Below, in pieces: positions 8,171 through 17,071 of a stretch of DNA of 64,000 bases. The notes beneath the pieces were generated by a model. It saw only the letters and a program-made list of their open reading frames with translations. It was not told the DNA's origin and did not search any database. Both the position numbers and the translations under genes were made by a program. The stretch is from NCBI RefSeq assembly GCF_030532965.1, contig NZ_JAUNKC010000010.1, positions 25,406 through 89,405 of the forward strand, given 5' to 3'. Each line of letters opens with the position of its first letter. Position 1 is the stretch's first letter. The stretch is from Corynebacterium sp. (GTDB lineage: Bacteria > Actinomycetota > Actinomycetes > Mycobacteriales > Mycobacteriaceae).

Positions 8171-10573
8171 TCACAGGCCAAGGGTTTTCAGTGCGTTTCT
8201 GGCGGCGGTGATTGCTTTGTCTTTTTCCGGTCGTTTTGCAAGCGTATGGAGGTTTGGTAGGTCGAAGGAGTTGTGGGGTGCTGTTTTGTCGGCAACAGCT
8301 TTTTTCACTGTGGGTGCGAGGCGTTCGATGAGGTTGACGATCTGTGTGGTTCCTGGCAGGAGTTGGTCTTGGTTGAGGGAGAATCCGATGAGGGCGTCAA
8401 GCAGTGGCCACACTACCGATAACATGCCGTCGTGGGCGGCGTCGTCAAGCACAACAGCAAGCTCTTTTAAGCGTCCAAAACCGAACGTGAAATGAACGTT
8501 AGGGTCGGCAACACCGGGGTGAAGAAGCCCGCGCTGCCATATTGTGTTCAGTAGGGTGCGGGTTTCGGCAGAACCACCCATGCTTGGGCGCTGGCAGTCG
8601 AACACGAGCATGGCACCGTGTGGCGTGAGTGGTTTCCCGTGGTGAGCCATCTGATGTAGGTCAACAGTAAGATCAGTGACTGGGTGCTCACATATTAAAC
8701 GAAACTGCAATTGCCACAACTCTGGGTCTTGGTCTTCATCGGGTTCGCGGAAGTCTTTCGCAAGGTCTGCAATGTAAGACGTCCAGTAACTAAAATTTTC
8801 GCCCCAATTGGGGTCGGAAGAAATATCAACAGTCAGGTATTCCTTCACCACCTGCGCAACGGTGTATTCAGCGGGGATTCTTTCCACATGTCTGAGCGCA
8901 ACATCTAATTGCTCAATTTGCGTGATAGCGGCTTCGGTGAAAGTGTCGGGGTTCAACCTTGTGAGGGCGAAGAGCAGGTCGTTTTCCAGCACGGGAGTCC
9001 CAGTGTCGCGGTATTTTTGCAGGCGCGCGATAAAGTCGCAGGCGGTGATCGAAAGGTCCACAAAGGACGGCTCCGATAGAAGGCACGGCAGTTCGCCGAG
9101 TGCCGCAAACAGTTCAGAAACTCGCCGCTCAATGAGCTCTGCCAAGTAGTTGGTGGTGATCCGCAGGTGAGGGTTCGGGCCAAGCGCCCAGATCTGGCAG
9201 ATGCGGTTAAAAATGGGAGTTTTACTAAGCAGTGCTTTCGCGGCGTCAGGGTCGGTGCGGGCAAGGTCGTTGGCTAATGCAAGGAAGCGCTCTAATTCGA
9301 GGTCGAAAGCGCTCAGGCGGTTGCGTTCGCGTTTTTCCAACGTTTGCACCGCGTGTGTGAGCTTTTCGACGCTGGCAACACCGCGCTCAAATCGGGGTAG
9401 CTCCCAGAGTTCTGGTGGGTTAATCCAGGCGTAGCTGCGCTGACACTGTTGGACTTCTGGGACAGGTTGGTTCCAGTGTTTGAGCAGTTTGGTGGCCTTT
9501 TTGATCGTTGTGTGGTGCTCAGTGGAAAGAAGCTTTTCGATGTGGGGTATTAAGATGCTAATGATGTCCTGGTCAGGGGCGGGCAGCGTGATGAGTCGGT
9601 TGAGAACAGCAACGGTGGTTTTCGCTGTGCGGCAATTAAGTGCGGGCAGCACAATATCGACGAAGTTCTGGCCACTAACATGAGGCATAAGCGGTAATGC
9701 GAAACGGGAAACCATGGCGGGATCACCGGTGGCAATCAGCTCTTCTACCTTATTGATGTGGGGGAGGAGATCATCAACGCTCAAGCCAAGTTCTAAGAAC
9801 AACAGCCGTGCCAACCTTCCCCTTTCCCACAGTGTGTGTGCCCCCGCAATACAAGACAGGGCATAGGAAACAGTGTTGTGGCGATCCATCCAGCCGTGGT
9901 GGTACGCGCCAACAATGGCGAGACACAGAGCCATCGAGGGATAACGAGCCGCTTCCTGCACACATGCGATAAACGTTGGCTGTAAAAGCTGTGCGGGGGC
10001 GGCATGTTCCTCCACATCAAACCACGCATGCCACACGTGCTGTGGCTCCCATACTTTTAAAGCGCGGAAAGAACCGAGGACTATCTGAGCCCAAAAAATA
10101 TAAAATGCCTTGTTTCGCGGTATTTCTAAATCCATGTGCAGCGCAACCTGAACTGCAATCCAGTGAAACCCAAAGAAACCACCCCCAAGCGGGCCATCTG
10201 TGAGAGTGGCAGCGCAGACGAAATCTGCGGCGAAAGCTTCACCGCGCTGCGCAATAACCGCAATGGCTTCTTTGACCTCTTCTTCAGCGTCCCCAGGAAG
10301 AACCTCCAGCGCCCGACGGGCGTTAACACCCAGACGTGTGGCGAACAGCCCCAGCATCTTGGTATTCACGTCCACTGCCGAAATCCAGCGCCAACCCTCA
10401 CCCTCTACCAATACATCTTCGCCCCAATCCCCGGTAGCTAATCCTGTGCGTGCGATCTTCTGCTGCTCCGGGGTGCCCAACGGCAGGGTGGAGGCTTCGC
10501 TCAGTTCGGCTTTATCCCAGCCGAGTTTTTTAAAAATCGCGACGGCTTCGTGCAGGTGGGGATTGAGGTTCAT
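8171..10573 (-). CDS. P4: A-B paralogue lacking module C, 800 aa
   Basis: Same architecture as P3: module A, LWELPRFERG junction, module B with PCLLSEPSFVDLSI near residue 496, then a stop after KRPEKDKAITAARNALKTL. The ATG at 10573 (MNLNPHLHEAVAIFKKLGW) fits the family. The longer reading from a TTG at 10621 has no better ribosome site. Its start region is nearly identical to P2 and P3, but the rest is more divergent, with a longer module A (cysteine and tryptophan-rich stretch around residues 150-200). P3 begins 19 bp after its stop, so the two are probably co-transcribed. Function unknown. Confidence 0.84.
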   Translation of the reverse strand: MNLNPHLHEAVAIFKKLGWDKAELSEASTLPLGTPEQQKIARTGLATGDWGEDVLVEGEGWRWISAVDVNTKMLGLFATRLGVNARRALEVLPGDAEEEVKEAIAVIAQRGEAFAADFVCAATLTDGPLGGGFFGFHWIAVQVALHMDLEIPRNKAFYIFWAQIVLGSFRALKVWEPQHVWHAWFDVEEHAAPAQLLQPTFIACVQEAARYPSMALCLAIVGAYHHGWMDRHNTVSYALSCIAGAHTLWERGRLARLLFLELGLSVDDLLPHINKVEELIATGDPAMVSRFALPLMPHVSGQNFVDIVLPALNCRTAKTTVAVLNRLITLPAPDQDIISILIPHIEKLLSTEHHTTIKKATKLLKHWNQPVPEVQQCQRSYAWINPPELWELPRFERGVASVEKLTHAVQTLEKRERNRLSAFDLELERFLALANDLARTDPDAAKALLSKTPIFNRICQIWALGPNPHLRITTNYLAELIERRVSELFAALGELPCLLSEPSFVDLSITACDFIARLQKYRDTGTPVLENDLLFALTRLNPDTFTEAAITQIEQLDVALRHVERIPAEYTVAQVVKEYLTVDISSDPNWGENFSYWTSYIADLAKDFREPDEDQDPELWQLQFRLICEHPVTDLTVDLHQMAHHGKPLTPHGAMLVFDCQRPSMGGSAETRTLLNTIWQRGLLHPGVADPNVHFTFGFGRLKELAVVLDDAAHDGMLSVVWPLLDALIGFSLNQDQLLPGTTQIVNLIERLAPTVKKAVADKTAPHNSFDLPNLHTLAKRPEKDKAITAARNALKTLGL

Positions 10574-10712
10574 TGAAAAGAAGTTTGTTGCTTTTGTTGG
10601 CGGAGTGACTTGGTTAAGCAAGACTTTTGAGGAGGATGATTTCGTGTCTCAGCCCATTAAAGATGATGAGCGCTTGGCGGCGACGGTTTTTCAAACAATA
10701 TGCAAGAAATTT

Positions 10713-11633
10713 TTAGTTATTTCTCATGTACTTGGTTTGTGGGCCGCTACCTACTTTTTTCACGCTCCCCAGCTCTATGAGCTCATTGAGCGCACGTATC
10801 GTGATGGCACGACTCACTGCTGCCACAGTTGCAATCTCAGAACGGGATCGAGGTGTTGCATTGTCGAGGGCAGCCAATACCTTGACATGGTGTTGGTTAA
10901 GGGAGTGCTCGTCCGAAAGGATGGGGAGTGTGATTGTGATCGAGGAATCGTAAATGTCAAAGGCGGGTTGGACAACACTTGCTTGATAAAGATGCTTTAT
11001 CCTGGCGATTCCTGTTCCAAATTTCTCAATATATCCAAGTCGAAAAAAGACCATCCCCAGAATTGGATTTCGTAAGAGAGAAAAATGACCATTGACATAA
11101 TCGTGAGGGGAAACTCCGGGAGGCAACCCGCCAGGAGACGTCACAACTATTTTGTCAGGGTGCATACTCACCTTGATTGGCGCCCTCACATCCCACGCGC
11201 GGTGGACGAGAGCGTTTGTTATTGATTCGCGAAAAGCTTCCTTGGGAATTGTTTCTACAGTTTCCCTAGTAGCACCTTCAATTTTTTCGTAAACGTAGTT
11301 TTGGGTGAATATGCTGAGCGCTTCATGGAATTGTTTCAAAACAGAAACTCCAGTGAGATCGTACCGTCCGTGAATTTCGTTAATGGTTGATCCGAATCGT
11401 GCCATGTCGATACCAAGAAAATCGTTGGCATCAGCAAGCAATTCAGCTGCTTTGTTATATACACCGTCAGGTGACAGTAATTGCAGCGTTTTCAAAATGT
11501 CGGGGGAGAGTTCTTTGATTGAATGCTTTTCCACAAGTTCCTCTTCCAAGACTGAGAATTTGAGCTCCTGGTCTGAAGCAGGCAAAAGCTCATAATCTAT
11601 GACTGTTTCGGAAGCTTTTCCTCGTTGATACAT
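10713..11633 (-). CDS. RecG-like ATP-binding protein lacking its AlbA_2 domain, 306 aa
   Basis: The central part matches the HATPase_c_4 type found in 'putative DNA-binding / ATP-binding' proteins related to Schlafen-AlbA_2 regulators: EAFRESITNALVHRAW, then PDKIVVTSPGGLPPGV, then FRLGYIEKFGTGIARI. The C-terminus (SRSEIATVAAVSRAITIRAL) looks like a winged helix. Such proteins normally run 400-500 residues with an N-terminal AlbA_2 domain. Here the protein opens with MYQRGKASETV, which corresponds to the end of that domain, so the N-terminal domain is missing. I prefer the ATG at 11633 with GAGGA about 10 bases upstream over an in-frame TTG at 11645. The gene is visibly AT-richer than the P genes around it. 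It may be an accessory regulator or a decayed remnant. Confidence 0.75.
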   Translation of the reverse strand: MYQRGKASETVIDYELLPASDQELKFSVLEEELVEKHSIKELSPDILKTLQLLSPDGVYNKAAELLADANDFLGIDMARFGSTINEIHGRYDLTGVSVLKQFHEALSIFTQNYVYEKIEGATRETVETIPKEAFRESITNALVHRAWDVRAPIKVSMHPDKIVVTSPGGLPPGVSPHDYVNGHFSLLRNPILGMVFFRLGYIEKFGTGIARIKHLYQASVVQPAFDIYDSSITITLPILSDEHSLNQHHVKVLAALDNATPRSRSEIATVAAVSRAITIRALNELIELGSVKKVGSGPQTKYMRNN

Positions 11634-11683
11634 GATGCGGTTCAATCCTCGTTATTATTTCGATCTTTCTGCAACGAAAAGCC

Positions 11684-11712
11684 TTATCGTTTCAATCGTT
11701 TCGTAACGATAA
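11684..11712. promoter_or_regulatory. Nested inverted repeat, candidate operator
   Basis: TTATCGTT at 11684-11691 is the exact reverse complement of AACGATAA at 11705-11712. Inside it, ATCGTT (11695-11700) and AACGAT (11705-11710) form a tighter palindrome around TCGT. The element sits between the start of the ATP-binding gene (11633) and the stop of P5 (11762), in the 128-bp gap where a promoter for the former would lie. Binding protein unknown. Confidence 0.4.
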
Positions 11713-11761
11713 TGACGATGGCTTACATGGATTTCGCTGGGTTGTGTCAAAAATTGGCAGG

Positions 11762-14242
11762 TCACAGAAGTTCTGGGGGGATTAGGGCGAGAATTTTCTG
11801 TGCGGCCTTGGTGGTCTTATTGGATTTCGGTAGGTTCGCATAGTGGTGCACGCTGGGAAGCTTCAGCTGATCCGCGTCAGCGTCACCACTTTCAACAGCA
11901 TGAATAACAGAAGGTGCGAGTGCGAGAATCGCCTCCGCAATATCTGATGTGCCCGCAGGCGGTTTCGGTGCCTGAATTGTCCACTTGAGCAACGGGTCAA
12001 GAACCGGCCACACCAGTGATAACAAACCCTCATGGGCTAACTGCTCAAGAGTCTTTCCAAGGCCTACAAGCTTCGTCGGAGTAACCGCCCATTCCACCAA
12101 GGTCGCATCCGCAATCCCGGGGATTAGCAGGCCACGGTCCCAGGCGTCGAAAAGCGCGGCCGCTGTTTTCTCGTGCACAGGCAGCGGGCCGGGTTGTTGG
12201 AGTGCGAGGAGATTCATCACAAACCCCGCCCCAAGCGGTTTTCTAGACCTAGCAAGCTGAGTCACATCGCACGCAACCTCCTCAGCCGCATATTTGCTTT
12301 TCCCAATGTAGGAGCGGGTTATGTGGGGCGTGGGTGCGACAGTCCAGCGGGGAAACACCCCGACAGGAATGCCATTTTCTGAAGTGTATGTGCGGATAAG
12401 CCGGTTCGGTAGATACGCAATCGATTCCGGGTACACCGGCTGATCAGGTGCGAAAGTCTCGCAATTCACCGCCCAATGCCGAAAGTTAGTCGCAACCAGC
12501 GGTGGTTCGGGGAGAGGGTCGCGGATATAGGCAGCAACGATTTCGCCAGCCGTCTCGTCTAAAACATGGGTGCGCAGCATACGAACGGGAACATTACAGT
12601 CCAACGCAGCTTCGGGGTCGGCGGTATCAAGGTTGAGGCGAAACAGCGCCAACTGCAAATCCGGTTCCATCACCTCAACGCCAGCCGCCTGATAGTGGGA
12701 AAGACGGTGCATGAGGTCTGCAAAATCGATCGAAAGATCCTCATAGGTGGGTTCGGATAAAAGCACAGGAATACTGCCTAACCGATCCGCAATCGCCACG
12801 GCGCGCGCCTGCAGCAGCCCGAGCCGCCGCCCCTTACCCTGTAGTATTTCTTCCCCGCGTGCCCAACGCTGAAACTCAACGCACTTGCTTGTCGACGCCG
12901 CCCGCCGCGCCACCGCCACATCTTCGTTGGCGAGTGCCACCAGCAACGCATCACGTTTTTCGGAATGAATATCGACCCGCAACGGGGTGAGTTGGCGCTC
13001 CGCATCGACGAAAGCATCCAACGTAGCAGGGCCTTTATCAAACTTCGGGCAGTCCCACAGCGGCGGGGCTGGGTGCCACGGAAGAACCTCAGCGACATCC
13101 TGTGAAACTTGGGGGTCGAGATTCCAGTGTTCTAGGAGCTTCACAGCAAGCTTGGCCACCGCGGTATTCCGGGATTGGGCAAGCTCTCGGATTCGAGGCT
13201 CAAGCGTAGCGATCGTGTCCGCTGTAGGTACCGGTTTATCCAACAGGGCTTTAAGAGCCTCGCGCTGGCCGGTGGCGGTGGTCAGGTACAGGGGGCCGGT
13301 GGCGGCGTCGACAAGCTTAGGCTCAGGGGCAAGCGCTATGATTTTTGGGCCGAAAGCGGCGCAATAAACAGGGTCGCTGGTAGCCAAAGCCGCGCTGAAC
13401 ACGTCGAGGTGGGCGAGCATTTCCGTGTCCGTGACGGCGAGATCAGTGACAAGATACTCCACCATACGACGCCGCTGCGCTGGTCGCTGTGGGGATTCTA
13501 TCTGTTGCATAAACACTGTGAGCACCTCTTCGCGGGGAAGAAGTCTCATAATAGCCCCAGCAACCAAGACTTTACCGAAGCTGCCAAGAACGGAAAGGTT
13601 CGCGGCAATGCCCTTATCCACATGCTCACGGAAAGTAGGCGCAAACGTATGAAAACTAATGTCCTCATCCATGTGCCACGGCTTGGACATCCAAGCGGTT
13701 TCAGTAGGATCCACGTGTTCAGGAAGAAGCGAAACAATAAACGTGGACCAATCCTGAATATAGCCCGCGACTGACGGTACCGGCACAGAAAAACCGCCGT
13801 TACCAGCAACGAGCCGAATGCACGTGGAGTAGTGGTCGAAACTGACATAGAAGTCGTCCGGTCGGGGCACGCGGGTGCCATAGACCGCCTTAATGAACTG
13901 TGTGGCAAATTTTTCACCCCGCCCAGCAATAAGGGGGAATCGTATCGGGGCGGGATAACTGCGCACATACCGATTCAGCAACGATAACGCCCGCGGTGCT
14001 GGCACACCCATGCGGATCGCAAACAACGCCAATTTCTGCAAGTTCACCCCGGCGTGGTTGCAGGGGCGACGCAGCTTCGCATCAAAGGTTTCCCACGTGC
14101 CCGATTTCAAACCAGCAACCGCAATCGCACGCTGCTCACTCGTGCCAGTGGGCAGCGCCATCAAGTTCTGCCTCGATACGTCGTTCCAGCCCAACTCGCG
14201 GAAAACCTCGACGGCGGCCTGAAGCTTGGGATTAACAGCCAT
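11762..14242 (-). CDS. P5: A-B paralogue, second subfamily, 826 aa
   Basis: Begins MAVNPKLQAAVEVFRELGW and shares its variant motifs with P6 rather than with P1-P4: junction PPLWDCPKFDKGPAT and module B motif IPVLLSEPTYEDLSIDF near residue 492. It ends just after LPKSNKTTKAAQKILALIP, so module C is absent. The ATG at 14242 has AGAGGAGA upstream at good spacing. P6 ends 45 bp upstream, so P6-P5 probably form one transcript. The gene contains three copies of the dispersed 13-mer (12143, 12887, 13314). Function unknown; helical-repeat scaffold inferred. Confidence 0.85.
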   Translation of the reverse strand: MAVNPKLQAAVEVFRELGWNDVSRQNLMALPTGTSEQRAIAVAGLKSGTWETFDAKLRRPCNHAGVNLQKLALFAIRMGVPAPRALSLLNRYVRSYPAPIRFPLIAGRGEKFATQFIKAVYGTRVPRPDDFYVSFDHYSTCIRLVAGNGGFSVPVPSVAGYIQDWSTFIVSLLPEHVDPTETAWMSKPWHMDEDISFHTFAPTFREHVDKGIAANLSVLGSFGKVLVAGAIMRLLPREEVLTVFMQQIESPQRPAQRRRMVEYLVTDLAVTDTEMLAHLDVFSAALATSDPVYCAAFGPKIIALAPEPKLVDAATGPLYLTTATGQREALKALLDKPVPTADTIATLEPRIRELAQSRNTAVAKLAVKLLEHWNLDPQVSQDVAEVLPWHPAPPLWDCPKFDKGPATLDAFVDAERQLTPLRVDIHSEKRDALLVALANEDVAVARRAASTSKCVEFQRWARGEEILQGKGRRLGLLQARAVAIADRLGSIPVLLSEPTYEDLSIDFADLMHRLSHYQAAGVEVMEPDLQLALFRLNLDTADPEAALDCNVPVRMLRTHVLDETAGEIVAAYIRDPLPEPPLVATNFRHWAVNCETFAPDQPVYPESIAYLPNRLIRTYTSENGIPVGVFPRWTVAPTPHITRSYIGKSKYAAEEVACDVTQLARSRKPLGAGFVMNLLALQQPGPLPVHEKTAAALFDAWDRGLLIPGIADATLVEWAVTPTKLVGLGKTLEQLAHEGLLSLVWPVLDPLLKWTIQAPKPPAGTSDIAEAILALAPSVIHAVESGDADADQLKLPSVHHYANLPKSNKTTKAAQKILALIPPELL

Positions 14243-14287
14243 GAAAATGATCTCCTCTAACGGGGGAATGAAAAGAACGTGGAATAG

Positions 14288-16723
14288 CTACATGGAAATA
14301 TCGGGGATCAACGCCAGCGCCTTTTTCGCCGCCGCGGTGGTCTTATTTGCCTTGCTCATCCCAGCAAACCGGTGAAGCGCAGGAAGCGCCAACTGCTCCC
14401 TAGATGCCTGGTGTTGCTCCACCGCGTGGACTACCGAGGGAAGAAGCGCACAGATAGCCTCCGCGACCTCCGCAGTTGCTGCCGAAGGTTTCGGTGCGAG
14501 GCCAAGAAGCCCATCAAGAACCGGCCACACGATTGAAAGCAACCCATCTTGGGCAAGCTGCTCAAGGGTCGGGGCAAGACCGGAAAATTTCGCCGGACTA
14601 GTCGACCATTCCAACAAAGCAGGGTCGGCAACTCCTGGTTGGATAAGCCCGCGCTCCCACGCGTCAAAAAGCGCGGCCGCGATATCTTCGTGGACGGGAA
14701 GCGAACCAGGCTGCTGCAACGCAAGCAGATTCATCACAAAACCAGCCCCCAGCGGGCGCCTGCTGCGGGCAAGTTGCGCAACCGCACAGGCAATATCAGC
14801 AGCTACCTCCTTACTTCGCCCAATACCAGAACGCACAAGGTGGGTAGCAGGCGTGACCATCCACGCAGGAAACAACCCCACCGGCAACACACCAGTATCT
14901 TTCACCCACCTCGTAAGCCTAGGAGGAAGCAACCCCAACGTGGATGGATAAGTCGGTGCGGCAGGGACAAACGTCTTCTCAAGCTTTGCCACCAAGCTGG
15001 GTTCCGTGATGGGGTTTTCAATAAAGGAGGCAATGATCGTGCCCGCCGAATTATTGGCATGATCAGCGCCAAACACACGCATCGGAACATCCACCGCCCG
15101 CGCCTTCGCCGCATCAGCGGTGTCAAGATTCAACCGGAACAACGCCAACTGCAAGTCAGGTTCCATCACCTCCGCACCAGCCTCCCGATACAGCTCAAGG
15201 CGCCCCATCAGATCATCAAAATCAATGGAAAGATCCTCATACGTAGGTTCGGAAAGCAGCACAGGGATTTTACCCAAACTCTCCACCAAGGCAGCACTGC
15301 GCGCCACCACCGGATTTAAACCATTTCGCCCCTTCTTCGAGCTAGTAAACCACAACCAACTCTCGTAGTCCTCGCACATATCAACCGCACGACGGGCAAC
15401 ATCCATATCCTCATTGGCCAGTGCCACAAGCAACGCATTACGACGCTCAGCATGGACATCAAGCAGCCCAAACGTTGACCGGCGCACAGCAGAAATAAAA
15501 TTCTCCAACGTCACAGGGCCCTTATCAAAGCGCGGACACTCCCACAACGGTGGGGCTGAAACCCACGGAAGGAACTCACCCTCCTCCTCCGACTCCTCAA
15601 TATTCCACCGGGCGAGAAGACCCGCAGCAAGCTTCTGGACCGCAGCATTACGCGAGGTAGCAAGCTTAGTAATTCGAGGCTCAAGCTGGGCGATAATTTC
15701 CCTCGGAGGCGTGGGTTTTTCCACAAGAGCCTTCAGCGCGGCCTTCTGCCCCGTCGCGGTAGTCACGTGCAGGGGGCCAGCGGCGGCGTCGACAAGCTGA
15801 AGCTCCGAAGCTAGCGCAATAATGCGGCTGCCAAAAGCAGCGCAATAAGTAGGGTCGCTCGTAGCCAACGCAGTGGCGAAATGGGCGAAATGAGCCGAAA
15901 TCTCCGCATCGGTCACCTGAAAATCCTCAGTCAAAAGCGCAACCAAACGACGGCGCTCACCTTGGCGTTGCGCGAGGTCAAGACCCCGTGCGATCGCCGA
16001 AAGTGCCTCATCGCGGGAGAGTAGCCCCACGGTAGCGCCGATGAAAATCGCCCTGCCGAAGCTGCCGGAAAGCCCAACACCGGCACTAAGACCAGCCTCA
16101 ACATGTGCACGAAACGTGGGAATGAGAGCCGAAAACTTTAGCTCCGCTTCATTCCGGTACGGCTGCTCCATCCATTCCGCATCACTAGGATCTACGCCAC
16201 CAGACGGGAACAGGAAACAGACAAGACATGCCCAATCCTGAAGATACGTGGGATAGGAAGGAATACCGAGGTCAACACCATAATCGCCGAACACGAGACG
16301 CAGTACCGTTTCCGGCGCCGCACTCAAGAACTTAAACCCCGGTGCGGGCATCCGCGACCCACACGCAGCCTTGATAAAACTCTGCGCAAACTTCTCACCC
16401 CGCTCAGCCACAATGAACGGCAACGCATCAAGATCGGAGAAACGATTGTAATTATCAATCAAGGATATGCATCGTGGCGCGGGAGCGCCCATGCGGATAG
16501 CGAAAAGCGTGAGCATGGTCAGATCCACCCCAGCCTGATTAATAAAGGCGCGTTCTTCCTCGGAGTATTTCTGCCACTCACCCGACTTCAACCCAGCGAC
16601 TGCAATTGCACGCTGCTCCTTTGTGCCAGCGGGGAGCCCCATGATCATATCTTGGGTAGCATTCTCCCAGCCCAACTCGCGGAAAACTTCGACGGCGGCC
16701 TGCAGTTCTTGCTTGGTAGACAT
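14288..16723 (-). CDS. P6: A-B paralogue, second subfamily, 811 aa
   Basis: Closest to P5: PPLWECPRFDKGPVT junction and IPVLLSEPTYEDLSIDFDD near residue 487, ending after MSKANKTTAAAKKALALIP without module C. The frame is open to 16810, but the ATG at 16723 (MSTKQELQAAVEVFRELGW) aligns with P5 and has AAAGGA about 10 bases upstream. It is the first gene of the leftward array, and its upstream region holds a candidate operator at 16824-16845. Function unknown. Confidence 0.85.
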   Translation of the reverse strand: MSTKQELQAAVEVFRELGWENATQDMIMGLPAGTKEQRAIAVAGLKSGEWQKYSEEERAFINQAGVDLTMLTLFAIRMGAPAPRCISLIDNYNRFSDLDALPFIVAERGEKFAQSFIKAACGSRMPAPGFKFLSAAPETVLRLVFGDYGVDLGIPSYPTYLQDWACLVCFLFPSGGVDPSDAEWMEQPYRNEAELKFSALIPTFRAHVEAGLSAGVGLSGSFGRAIFIGATVGLLSRDEALSAIARGLDLAQRQGERRRLVALLTEDFQVTDAEISAHFAHFATALATSDPTYCAAFGSRIIALASELQLVDAAAGPLHVTTATGQKAALKALVEKPTPPREIIAQLEPRITKLATSRNAAVQKLAAGLLARWNIEESEEEGEFLPWVSAPPLWECPRFDKGPVTLENFISAVRRSTFGLLDVHAERRNALLVALANEDMDVARRAVDMCEDYESWLWFTSSKKGRNGLNPVVARSAALVESLGKIPVLLSEPTYEDLSIDFDDLMGRLELYREAGAEVMEPDLQLALFRLNLDTADAAKARAVDVPMRVFGADHANNSAGTIIASFIENPITEPSLVAKLEKTFVPAAPTYPSTLGLLPPRLTRWVKDTGVLPVGLFPAWMVTPATHLVRSGIGRSKEVAADIACAVAQLARSRRPLGAGFVMNLLALQQPGSLPVHEDIAAALFDAWERGLIQPGVADPALLEWSTSPAKFSGLAPTLEQLAQDGLLSIVWPVLDGLLGLAPKPSAATAEVAEAICALLPSVVHAVEQHQASREQLALPALHRFAGMSKANKTTAAAKKALALIPDISM

Positions 16724-17071
16724 GGTGGTGTTGTCCTTTGGTTGGCTAGTCCATTTGTTAAAGCTTTGACCTAATATTTTCGAGCTAATCCTAGCAACGC
16801 CATGCAACATAGTTATACAAAAATTTTAGAATATTTGTTCTAAAAATTAGTACGAGCTTATGTGATCGGCAATATTTTTTGTCGTCGATGTAAAGCTGAT
16901 CGTAGGAGCGCAAGGAGAAACCATTACCTAAGCAGACGTGTTGGTTTTTTCTGCTGTATCCCGTGGTTGATGACGGCAGGCGTGCTGCGTTTTTATAAAT
17001 TATTAGCTAATTGTTAGCCCTATCTTCGCAGTGAAGATGTTAAAGCGGCGGAAGTTTGCCAAGATGGAACC
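16724..17071. promoter_or_regulatory. Divergent intergenic region between P6 and ftsY
   Basis: This 348-bp AT-rich stretch must contain the leftward promoter of the P6-P5 unit and the rightward promoter of ftsY. It holds the inverted repeat TTTTAGAA (16824-16831) / TTCTAAAA (16838-16845) with a six-base spacer, a likely operator for the array. No RNA gene or open frame is convincing in it, and no clear consensus promoter was picked out. Confidence 0.45.

Noticed and set aside
3586-8450. GTCGTCAAGC words in the P genes as additional members of the 13-mer family
   Set aside because: They differ from the motif at the central base and are explained by the conserved LDDAAH peptide of the paralogues.
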